Assembly: GCA_023411175.1 (NCBI GenBank)
Contig: JAEYPB010000081.1
Span: forward strand, 1-64,000
Reading direction: 5' to 3'
DNA: 64,000 nt
DNA from: Bacillota bacterium
GTDB lineage: Bacteria > Bacillota > Clostridia > Christensenellales > Aristaeellaceae
This document shows, in pieces, positions 32,022 through 40,489 of the stretch. The notes beneath the pieces were generated by a model. That model worked only from the letters and a program-made list of their open reading frames with translations, did no database searches and was not told the DNA's origin. The position numbers and the translations under genes are program-made. Numbering within the stretch: position 1 is the stretch's first letter; each line of letters begins with the position of its first letter.

Positions 32022-32126
32022 AACCATTAATAAAGGTCTCCGTAGGGTTTCAATCGTTCCCGGCGGCATGTACGCGGGAACGGATAGCGCCATCAGTACA
32101 GATGCTGGTGGCGCTATCATTTGGTC
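32022..32126 (+). repeat. dispersed structured intergenic repeat, copy 2
   Basis: Aligns with 27486 onward: ACCATTAATAAAGGTCTCCG, then hairpin 1 CGTTCCCG...CGGGAACG (32052-32080), then a long stem ATAGCGCCATCAG/CTGGTGGCGCTAT (32082-32117) and CATTTGGTCAGCG. The right part is replaced by a terminator. Confidence 0.7.
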
Positions 32127-32167
32127 AGCGCGCCGCGCCCGGGAATATCCCGGCGCGCGCTTTTTTT
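32127..32167 (+). terminator. terminator after the encapsulin gene
   Basis: Very GC-rich stem (CGCGCCG...CCCGGG AATAT CCCGG...CGCGCG) followed by seven T. Abuts repeat copy 2. Confidence 0.75.
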
Positions 32168-32286
32168 GCGCCGGGTACCCGATTTATATGGAAAATTGTC
32201 GCTGAGCGCGTGATATACGCATAGTTACGCACGCAAGCCAGTATAAATGAATTGGGTTCCACTCAACGCAGAAGGAGGATACGCAT

Positions 32287-33762
32287 ATGAGGAAGCCAAC
32301 AGTTCTTGTGCTGGTTCTCGCGCTGATTCTCTCCCTCGCATGGGCGCCCGCGAACGCCGAACAGACGCCGAAGTATGTATTTCTGTTCATCGGAGACGGG
32401 CAGGGCATTCCCCAGATCACCGCCACGCAGTACTACTTGGGAACGACCGAGAATCCGGAAGCAGCCATGCCGACCCCCGCGCAATTGTCCTTCACGCAGT
32501 TTGAATCCCTGGGCATGGTCACAACCTACGACGCCACATCCTTTTGCCCCGACTCCTCCTCGACGGCGTCCTCGATCGCCAGCGGACGCAAGACGCTCTC
32601 GGGCGTACTCAATTACGATGTCAGTCTGACCGAGCCGTTCAAGTTGATCACCGAATACGCGAAGGACAGCGGCATGAAGGTGGGCGTGGTCACGTCGGTC
32701 TCGCTGGACCATGCGACCCCTGCGGCCTTTTATGCAAAGGCCCGAAGCCGCAACGAGTACTACAATATCGCGGTTCAGGGCGTCACGGGAACGACCCTGG
32801 ACTTTCTTGGAGGCGGCGCCTTCCTGCAGCCCGACGGAGCCGAGGGCAAGGATGAGAACGTGTACGCGCTGGCCGAGAAGAACGGCTTTACCGTGGCGGA
32901 CACCACGGAGGAGATCCACGCGCTGACCGGCGAGGAGTCGCGCGCTCTGGTCTCGGTGCCGGACACGGACAATTCGGCGGCCATGCAGTACGAGATCGAC
33001 CGCATCCGCAAGGTCGCGGCGGGGGAGGAATCGCTCCCTCTCTCCGATATCGTTCGGGCCGCCATCAAAGTGCTGGACAATGACAAGGGCTTTTTCCTGA
33101 TGACAGAAGGCGGCAAGGTGGACTGGGCCAGCCACGCCAACGACGCGATGACCGGTATCCGGGAGACGATGGCCTTCAGCGAAGCGGTAGAGGTCGCGAA
33201 AGAGTTTGCGGCGGAACACCCCGACGAGACGCTCATCCTCATAACCGGCGACCATGAAACCGGCGGCCTGACCATCGGCTTTGCGACGACCAAGTACGAT
33301 ACCCACTTCGACTATCTGACCGGCCAGACCATCTCCTTCCTGGACTTTGACAAGGTGATCGGGAATCTGCGCGAGACAGGCGGAACTTTCGACGCGGCGC
33401 TGTCCGAGATTGAGAAGTATTATGGACTGACCACCGCGCCCGACCTGCCGCTTTCCCTGAATGCCGATGAGCTGGCCAAGATCCAGGCGGCCTATGCGCT
33501 GAGCATGCTGCCCAAGGATCAGCGTGTGATCGGCGGCGCGGAGAAACTGGCCTATGGCGGGTACGAGCCGCTCTCGATGGCGGTCAGCCACATCCTGAAC
33601 AACAAAGCGGGCGTCGCCTACACATCCTACAGCCACACGGGGCTGCAGGTACCGGTCTACGCATCGGGTGCCGGTGCGTTTGATTTCTCCGGTACCTATG
33701 ACAATACCGGAATCTTCGTGCGCATGATGAAGGTGCTCGGGCTTCAGGAAGATGCGGGATAA
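32287..33762 (+). CDS. exported alkaline phosphatase (PhoA family)
   Basis: 491 aa. Signal peptide MRKPTVLVLVLALILSLAWAPANA. Metal-binding FIGDGQG near the N-terminus, nucleophile serine in CPDSSSTASSIASG (about residue 90), metal ligands in EGGKVDWASHANDA and LITGDHETGG. Releases phosphate from monoesters outside the membrane. AGGAGGATACG precedes the ATG. No PHO-box was recognised. The following YibE/F gene is 21 bp away. Confidence 0.93.
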   Translation: MRKPTVLVLVLALILSLAWAPANAEQTPKYVFLFIGDGQGIPQITATQYYLGTTENPEAAMPTPAQLSFTQFESLGMVTTYDATSFCPDSSSTASSIASGRKTLSGVLNYDVSLTEPFKLITEYAKDSGMKVGVVTSVSLDHATPAAFYAKARSRNEYYNIAVQGVTGTTLDFLGGGAFLQPDGAEGKDENVYALAEKNGFTVADTTEEIHALTGEESRALVSVPDTDNSAAMQYEIDRIRKVAAGEESLPLSDIVRAAIKVLDNDKGFFLMTEGGKVDWASHANDAMTGIRETMAFSEAVEVAKEFAAEHPDETLILITGDHETGGLTIGFATTKYDTHFDYLTGQTISFLDFDKVIGNLRETGGTFDAALSEIEKYYGLTTAPDLPLSLNADELAKIQAAYALSMLPKDQRVIGGAEKLAYGGYEPLSMAVSHILNNKAGVAYTSYSHTGLQVPVYASGAGAFDFSGTYDNTGIFVRMMKVLGLQEDAG

Positions 33763-33783
33763 TTCCTTACAGAGGTGATCGGT

Positions 33784-34929
33784 ATGCCGCTTGGCCGGAG
33801 AGCCCGCCATGCGATCTTTACGGTTTTTGCGCTCGCAGTCTGCGCGGCGCTGTGTTTTGTGGATACGGGCCTTGACGCGCAGCCAAGCGGCAATTCCACC
33901 CGGGAGCAGGCACAGATCCTGTGGGTGGACAACTCGGAACTCTATTCCATCGGCATCGTCAACTCCGGTGTGCAGCGCTGCGGCGTGCGCATTCTGACGG
34001 GGGTGTTCAAGGGCGCGGAGATGGTGGGCAGCAACTTTCAAAACACCGCCCTCGACAAGGACAAGCTCTTCGAACCGGGGGATCGGGCGCTGGCGATGGT
34101 GCATTCCCAGGAGGCCGCGCCGATTTCGGTTGTATTAATCGACCACTACCGCGTCAATACCGAGTTGATCCTGTTCGGGCTGTTCGCGGCGATGTTCCTC
34201 CTGGTGGGCGGTCTTTCAGGCCTGGGTTCGATGATCTCGCTGGTCATGAGTGTCCTGGTCATCTGGAAGGTGATGATCCCGCTGATGCTGCGGGGATACT
34301 CCCCAATCTGGGTGGCGATGGGCATCGTGCTCGCCCTGACGGTGATGATCGACCTTCTGGTCGCGGGGCCGACGGCCGTCAGCGCGGCCGCCATCGCAGG
34401 ATCGCTCCTGGGCACGGCGCTGACATGCGCGCTGGCCGTCGGGTTTGGAAGCCTGCTCAAGCTGGACGGCGGGTCGCTGCCCTACGTCGTGCCGCTTCTG
34501 TCGCAGAGCAGCATGCAGCTGGACGTCAGGCAGCTCTTCTTTGCGATGGTGTTCATCGCCAACTCCGGGGCGCTGATGGATCTCGCCATGGACATTGCCG
34601 CCGCGCTCTACGAAGTGCGCGCGCACAGCCCGGATATCACGCGCCTTGAGATGGTCCGATCGGGCTTCGCGGTGGGCCGCAATGTGACGGGCACCATGAT
34701 TACCACGCTCTTTCTGGCCTATTCGGGCAGCTATCTTTCGATGATGATGTATTTTGCCGGCCAGGGTACGCCGATCATCGACCTCTTCAACGTCAAGTAC
34801 ATCGCCACCGAGATCATGACCACGCTCGTCGGCTGCTTTGGGCTGGTCACCGTTGCGCCCTTTACGACGCTGATGTCCAGTCTCATCATGGTTCGGCCCC
34901 GCGCCGCCAGGCGCGCGTCCGTCGGCTGA
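33784..34929 (+). CDS. YibE/F family membrane protein
   Basis: 381 aa. An N-terminal membrane anchor, a short extracytoplasmic domain (about 30-115) and about eight membrane segments, including LFGLFAAMFLLVGGLSGLGSMISLVMSVLVIW and FIANSGALMDLAMDIAAALYEV, matching full-length YibE/F with both halves in one chain. Function unknown; suggested transporter. ATG 33784 with GAGGTGATC upstream; probably co-transcribed with the phosphatase. Confidence 0.88.
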   Translation: MPLGRRARHAIFTVFALAVCAALCFVDTGLDAQPSGNSTREQAQILWVDNSELYSIGIVNSGVQRCGVRILTGVFKGAEMVGSNFQNTALDKDKLFEPGDRALAMVHSQEAAPISVVLIDHYRVNTELILFGLFAAMFLLVGGLSGLGSMISLVMSVLVIWKVMIPLMLRGYSPIWVAMGIVLALTVMIDLLVAGPTAVSAAAIAGSLLGTALTCALAVGFGSLLKLDGGSLPYVVPLLSQSSMQLDVRQLFFAMVFIANSGALMDLAMDIAAALYEVRAHSPDITRLEMVRSGFAVGRNVTGTMITTLFLAYSGSYLSMMMYFAGQGTPIIDLFNVKYIATEIMTTLVGCFGLVTVAPFTTLMSSLIMVRPRAARRASVG

Positions 34930-35222
34930 AGATGGGTTGCCTCGTGAGCGGTAGAGCCTTTGGCGGCCGGGCGGTGATGTCCGGCCGCTTCCGCACGGGG
35001 TACGAGAACACCGGCCCCGCAGGCCGAACGCTTCAGCGGCAAAAAGCATATAAAAGCCGCAGGACAGACGATTGCCTGACCTTGAGAATCCTTCGAAACG
35101 CTCCGGCAGGGTGTACGCCGTACACCCTGGAGGATTTCCGGCGCCTCGCAGGGAGGCTTTGCCGCAATTTGCCACGCTGCCGCGCTGATTTGGTAAAATC
35201 CGGCGAAAGGCGAAAAAATCGC
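34930..35222. other. intergenic stretch with two hairpins
   Basis: No supported gene. GCGGCCGG/CCGGCCGC (34963-34988) is the likely YibE/F terminator. A perfect 10-bp stem CAGGGTGTAC/GTACACCCTG with GCC loop (35107-35129) has no T-run and could be an operator or processed RNA structure. Confidence 0.5.
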
Positions 35223-35251
35223 TTGACAGCCGGTCGGCGCGGTGGTATAGT
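35223..35251 (+). promoter_or_regulatory. ilv-leu operon promoter
   Basis: TTGACA (35223-35228), 17-bp spacer, TATAGT (35246-35251), placing the start about 22 nt before the leader-peptide ATG. Confidence 0.8.
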
Positions 35252-35279
35252 TGATAAAAATTCAAACGGGAGCGCAATC

Positions 35280-35393
35280 ATGCTGAATCTGTTCGCCATC
35301 GTCAACATCCTGATTATTATCGCCGGCATCGTACTTGTACTAGTCGAAGCCGGAGATCAGGTTGTTGTACGCGCGGATCAGGGAGGCCGTTAG
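35280..35393 (+). CDS. ilv leader peptide (branched-chain amino-acid attenuator)
   Basis: 37 aa. 18 of 37 residues are Ile, Leu or Val (6 Ile, 5 Leu, 7 Val), including the run LIIIAGIVLVLV and a later VVV. The run uses GTA, CTT and CTA codons that the flanking GC-rich genes rarely use, as expected for a peptide meant to slow ribosomes when charged tRNA is short. GGGAG precedes the ATG. A terminator follows 20 bp after the stop and then ilvB. A short membrane protein is the alternative reading, but position and codon bias favour a leader peptide. Confidence 0.8.
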   Translation: MLNLFAIVNILIIIAGIVLVLVEAGDQVVVRADQGGR

Positions 35394-35413
35394 GCCCACA
35401 GGCATAACGCTTG

Positions 35414-35453
35414 AACCCCTGCCAGAGTGCGACAGCACCGGCAGGGGTTTTTT
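35414..35453 (+). terminator. attenuator terminator of the ilv-leu operon
   Basis: Perfect 10-bp stem AACCCCTGCC/GGCAGGGGTT followed by a T-run (35448-35453). CAGGG at 35379-35383, inside the leader-peptide end, can pair with CCCTG at 35417-35421 and is a candidate antiterminator arm. Confidence 0.85.
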
Positions 35454-35514
35454 CGTACAGGTAAGCCATGAATGACGGAGCGCGCGGACGGCGCGCCGCG
35501 AAGGAGGCATCAAG

Positions 35515-35580
35515 ATGGGCGGCAGGCGTTTTAGGCGGCCCCGCTATGTTGTTCTAGGGCGTCCCGGGGACAACGGCTGA
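35515..35580 (+). CDS. possible 21-aa upstream ORF before ilvB
   Basis: ATG 8 bp after a strong AAGGAGG (35501-35507); product MGGRRFRRPRYVVLGRPGDN plus Gly, Arg-rich. It ends 20 bp before ilvB. It may only be a translated spacer, but the ribosome binding site is too good to ignore. Confidence 0.35.
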   Translation: MGGRRFRRPRYVVLGRPGDNG

Positions 35581-35600
35581 ATGAAGCGGGAGGGATATTC

Positions 35601-37265
35601 ATGCAGATGACGGGCGCACAGATTCTCATAGAAACGCTGGCGGAGCAGGGCGTCGATACCGTGTTTGGCTATCCGGGCGGATTCGTCCTGAACATTTACG
35701 ACGAGCTGTACAAGAATGCGGACCGGATCACCCACTATATCACGTGCCACGAGCAGGGCGCGGCCCATGCCGCGGACGGTTACGCCCGCGCCACGGGGAA
35801 GGTGGGCGTGGTGATCGCCACCTCCGGCCCCGGCGCGACCAACCTTGTGACAGGCATCGCAACCGCCCACCTGGACTCGACGCCGCTCGTAGCCATCACC
35901 GGCAACGTGCCTTCCACCGCCATTGGCCGCGACGGCTTTCAGGAGGTGGACATCACCGGCGTGACCATGCCCATCACCAAGCACAACTACATCGTCAAGG
36001 ATGTGAAAAAGCTGGCCGCCACCGTGCGCGAGGCCTTCCACATCGCCAGGAGCGGCCGCCCCGGCCCGGTGCTCATCGACATCCCGAAGGACGTGCAGCT
36101 GGCCCGATTCGATTACGTTCCCGAAGCGCCCGACCCGGCGCCGGAACTCCCAGCCATCGATCCCGAGAGCCTTGAGAATGCCATCCGCGTGATCCGAGAT
36201 TCCCATCGGCCGTTTTTGTACGTGGGCGGCGGCGCGGTGATCTCCGGCGCGTCCGCCGAGGTCATGGAGCTCTCCGAGCGGCTGCACGCGCCCGTGGGCA
36301 GCAGCATGATGGGGCGGACCGCCGTTCCCCAGAGCTACCCGCTGTACCTGGGCATGACCGGCATGCACGGCAAGTACGTCGCTTCCCGCGCCATGTACGA
36401 GGCGGACCTCATCATTGCCATCGGCACCCGCCTCTCCGACCGCGCCATCGGCAACCAGCGCGCGTTTTCCGAAAACCACAGGATTTTGCACATCGACATC
36501 GACCCCGCGGAGATCGGCAAGAACATCCCCGCCTACGCGTCCCTGGTCGGAGACGTGAAACAGGTGCTTCGAAGGCTCCTGGATGCCGGACTCAGCCGCC
36601 CGGAAAACGGCTGGCTCGCCCGCGTCCGCGAAATGCAGGCCGACCCGGACAGCCACCTGGACATGGGGCGCGACCGGCTGAATCCGCAGGTCATCATGGA
36701 AGCCATCAATGAGAAGGCCCCGGAAGGCGCCATCATCGCCACCGACGTGGGCCAGCACCAGATGTGGGCAACCCAGTACTACAAATTCACCCACCCCCGC
36801 ACCTTCATCACTTCGGGGGGCCTCGGCACCATGGGCTTCGGCCTCGGGGCGGCCATCGGCGCATGCATCGGCTCGGATAGAGCGCGCACGGTGCTCTTTA
36901 CCTCGGACGGCAGCTTCCACATGAACATGAACGAGATGGCCACCGCAGTCACAAACAACCTGCCCCTCACGGTCGTCGTGCTCAACAACGACGCGCTGGG
37001 CATGGTGCGCCAGTGGCAGACGCTGTTCTTTGCGGGGCGCTATTCCCAGACTACCCTCAGCCGCAAGACCGATTACGTGCGGCTCGCAGAGGCCTTCGGC
37101 GCGAAGGGCATCCGCCTGACGGAGCTCTCGGAGCTCGACCGCGTGCTGGACGAGGCGCTTTCGACCGACGGCCCGGTGGTCATCGACGCCGTCATCGATC
37201 CCGACGAGCGGGTGCTTCCGATGATCCCGCCGGGCGGCACCATCGACGACATCATCTTGAGCTAA
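35601..37265 (+). CDS. ilvB: acetolactate synthase large subunit
   Basis: 554 aa, thiamine-diphosphate enzyme joining two pyruvates (valine/leucine) or pyruvate and 2-oxobutyrate (isoleucine). Catalytic-Glu region TCHEQGAAHAADGYARATGKVG, FAD-domain SSMMGRTAVP, and the TPP motif SDGSFHMNMNEM...NN; the usual GDG here reads SDG. First structural gene after the attenuator; followed 13 bp later by ilvN. Confidence 0.96.
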   Translation: MQMTGAQILIETLAEQGVDTVFGYPGGFVLNIYDELYKNADRITHYITCHEQGAAHAADGYARATGKVGVVIATSGPGATNLVTGIATAHLDSTPLVAITGNVPSTAIGRDGFQEVDITGVTMPITKHNYIVKDVKKLAATVREAFHIARSGRPGPVLIDIPKDVQLARFDYVPEAPDPAPELPAIDPESLENAIRVIRDSHRPFLYVGGGAVISGASAEVMELSERLHAPVGSSMMGRTAVPQSYPLYLGMTGMHGKYVASRAMYEADLIIAIGTRLSDRAIGNQRAFSENHRILHIDIDPAEIGKNIPAYASLVGDVKQVLRRLLDAGLSRPENGWLARVREMQADPDSHLDMGRDRLNPQVIMEAINEKAPEGAIIATDVGQHQMWATQYYKFTHPRTFITSGGLGTMGFGLGAAIGACIGSDRARTVLFTSDGSFHMNMNEMATAVTNNLPLTVVVLNNDALGMVRQWQTLFFAGRYSQTTLSRKTDYVRLAEAFGAKGIRLTELSELDRVLDEALSTDGPVVIDAVIDPDERVLPMIPPGGTIDDIILS

Positions 37266-37278
37266 AGGAGGGGGCGTC

Positions 37279-37782
37279 ATGGCCGTGGAAAAGTTCATCC
37301 TCTCGGTGCTTGTCAACAACGATCCCGGCGTCCTGACCCGCGTGTCGGGGCTGTTCGCCCGCAGAAGCTTCAACATCGACAGCCTGTCCGTCGCCGAAAC
37401 CCAGGACGCGAAGCTGTCCCGCATCACCATCTCCGCCACCGGGGACGACTACCTGAAGGAGCAGATCGTGCGGCAGCTGGAAAAGCTGCACGACGTGAAG
37501 GTGGTTCAGGTGATGGACCCGGAGCGCACCGTCGTCCGCGAGCTGATGCTCATCAAGATCAGCGCCAACCACGAGGAGCGCAGCCACATCCAGGAGGCGG
37601 TGGGCGTGTTCCGCGCCAAGGTGGTGGATTTGGCGCAGGATTCGATGATCGTCGAACTGACCGGAGAAAAGTCCAAGATTGACGCGTTTTTAAGCTTCCT
37701 CTCACCCTATCGGGTAACCGAGCTCTGCCGGACCGGCATGACGGCCATCGGCCGGAGCGATTACATACTCACCCGGAAATAA
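37279..37782 (+). CDS. ilvN: acetolactate synthase small (regulatory) subunit
   Basis: 167 aa, the usual length. N-terminal ACT domain FILSVLVNNDPGVLTRVSGLFARRSFNIDSL binds valine for feedback control of IlvB; the second domain contains RSHIQEAVGVFRAKVVDL. Strong AAAGGAGG site. Confidence 0.96.
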   Translation: MAVEKFILSVLVNNDPGVLTRVSGLFARRSFNIDSLSVAETQDAKLSRITISATGDDYLKEQIVRQLEKLHDVKVVQVMDPERTVVRELMLIKISANHEERSHIQEAVGVFRAKVVDLAQDSMIVELTGEKSKIDAFLSFLSPYRVTELCRTGMTAIGRSDYILTRK

Positions 37783-37801
37783 GGATAAGGAGTGTTGAAA
37801 C

Positions 37802-38809
<1,008 letters not shown>

Positions 38810-38813
38810 CATC

Positions 38814-40481
38814 ATGAATTCAGACCGGATCAAGGCCGGCGCGGAGCGCGCGCCCCACAGGTCGCTGATGAAGGCCTGCGGCCTGACCGACGCCGAGATC
38901 GCGCGGCCCATCATCGGCATCGCCAACTCGTTCAACGAGGTGGTCCCAGGCCACACGCACCTAAACCAGATCGCCCGGGCGGTCAAGGACGGGGTGCTCT
39001 CGGCCGGCGGCACGCCGCTGGAGTTCAACGTCATCGGCGTGTGCGACGGCATTGCGATGGGGCACGAGGGCATGAAGTACTCCCTCTGCACCCGCGAGCT
39101 CATCGCCGACTCGGTGGAATGCATGGCCCGCGCCCACGCCTTCGACGCGATGGTGTTCATTCCCAACTGCGACAAGATCGTGCCCGGCATGCTGATGGCG
39201 GCGGCGCGGCTGAACCTCCCGTGCCTGTTCGTGTCCGGCGGGCCGATGCTGTCGCTGGAGGGGAAGAACGGCCCGATGGACCTGAATTCCGTGTTCGAGG
39301 CGGTTGGTCAGCTGAAGGCCGGGGCGATTTCGGAGTGCGACCTCCTGGAGGTGGAAGAATCCGCCTGCCCCGGCTGCGGCTCCTGTTCTGGCATGTTCAC
39401 CGCAAACTCGATGAACTGCCTGACCGAGGCGCTGGGGCTGGCGCTGCCGGGCAACGGGACGATCCCCGCCGTGTACGCCCGCCGCATCCGCTTCGCCAAG
39501 GAGAGCGGCGCAAAGGTAATGGAGCTTCTTGAAAAGAACATCCGCGCCCGCGACATCCTGACCGAAACCGCCGTGAAGAACGCCCTCGCCGTGGACATGG
39601 CGCTGGGCTGCTCCACAAACTCCGCGCTGCACCTGGCGGCCATCTGCTCCGAGGCGGACGTGACGTTTGACCTGCGGATGATCAACGAGGCCAGCGGGAA
39701 GACGCCCAACCTGTGCCATCTGGCGCCGGCAGGCCACCACCACATGCAGGATCTCTACAACGCCGGCGGCGTGTACGCGGTGATGGCGGAGCTGTTGGAA
39801 GCGGGGCTGATCGACGGCAGCGCGCTGAACGCCTCTGGGACGACCTTCGCGGAGAGCCTCGCGGGCGTCCGGGTGAAGGATCACGCCGTCATCCGCCCGA
39901 TGGACGACCCCTACCAGAAGACCGGCGGCCTCGCGGTGCTCTACGGAAACCTTGCAGAAAAGGGTTCGGTGGTCAAGCAGAGCGCCGTTTCCCCGAAGAT
40001 GCTGACCCACAAGGGCCCCGCCCGGGTGTTTGACAGCGAGGAAGCGTCCATCGCGGCCATCTACGCAGGCGAGATTCGCCCCGGCGACGTGGTGGTCATC
40101 CGCTACGAGGGCCCGAAGGGCGGCCCCGGCATGCGGGAAATGCTCTCACCGACCTCCGCCATCGTCGGCATGGGGCTGGGGGAGAGCGTGGCGCTTATTA
40201 CCGACGGCAGGTTCTCCGGCGCGACCCGGGGCGCGGCTATCGGCCATGTTTCGCCCGAGGCGGCGAGCGGCGGCGCGATCGCGCTGGTTCGGGAAGGCGA
40301 CGAGATCGAGATCGACATCCCCGGCAGGCGACTATGCCTATTGGTGCCGGAGGAGGAGCTACAAAAGCGGCGCGAAGCCTTCGCGCCGATCTCGAAGGGT
40401 GTGCTGACCGGATACCTGAAGCGCTACGCCGCGCTGGCTCAATCGGCCGATGTGGGTGGAATATTATCGGTAGGAGGGTGA
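38814..40481 (+). CDS. ilvD: dihydroxy-acid dehydratase
   Basis: 555 aa. Iron-sulfur ligands are visible in PNCDKIVPGM and ACPGCGSCSGMFTANSMNCLTEALG, plus LTDGRFSGATRG near the end. Dehydrates dihydroxy-acids to 2-keto acids. Starts 4 bp after ilvC. Confidence 0.97.
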   Translation: MNSDRIKAGAERAPHRSLMKACGLTDAEIARPIIGIANSFNEVVPGHTHLNQIARAVKDGVLSAGGTPLEFNVIGVCDGIAMGHEGMKYSLCTRELIADSVECMARAHAFDAMVFIPNCDKIVPGMLMAAARLNLPCLFVSGGPMLSLEGKNGPMDLNSVFEAVGQLKAGAISECDLLEVEESACPGCGSCSGMFTANSMNCLTEALGLALPGNGTIPAVYARRIRFAKESGAKVMELLEKNIRARDILTETAVKNALAVDMALGCSTNSALHLAAICSEADVTFDLRMINEASGKTPNLCHLAPAGHHHMQDLYNAGGVYAVMAELLEAGLIDGSALNASGTTFAESLAGVRVKDHAVIRPMDDPYQKTGGLAVLYGNLAEKGSVVKQSAVSPKMLTHKGPARVFDSEEASIAAIYAGEIRPGDVVVIRYEGPKGGPGMREMLSPTSAIVGMGLGESVALITDGRFSGATRGAAIGHVSPEAASGGAIALVREGDEIEIDIPGRRLCLLVPEEELQKRREAFAPISKGVLTGYLKRYAALAQSADVGGILSVGG

Positions 40482-40489
40482 ATCCCCCC

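Noticed and set aside
35223..35600. T-box riboswitch upstream of ilvB
   Set aside because: No specifier-loop architecture or TGGNACC antiterminator bulge; the leader ORF explains the terminator better.
35544..37439. Minus-strand open frame opposite ilvB
   Set aside because: Shadow of ilvB; composition is that of reverse-complement codons and it has no family motifs.
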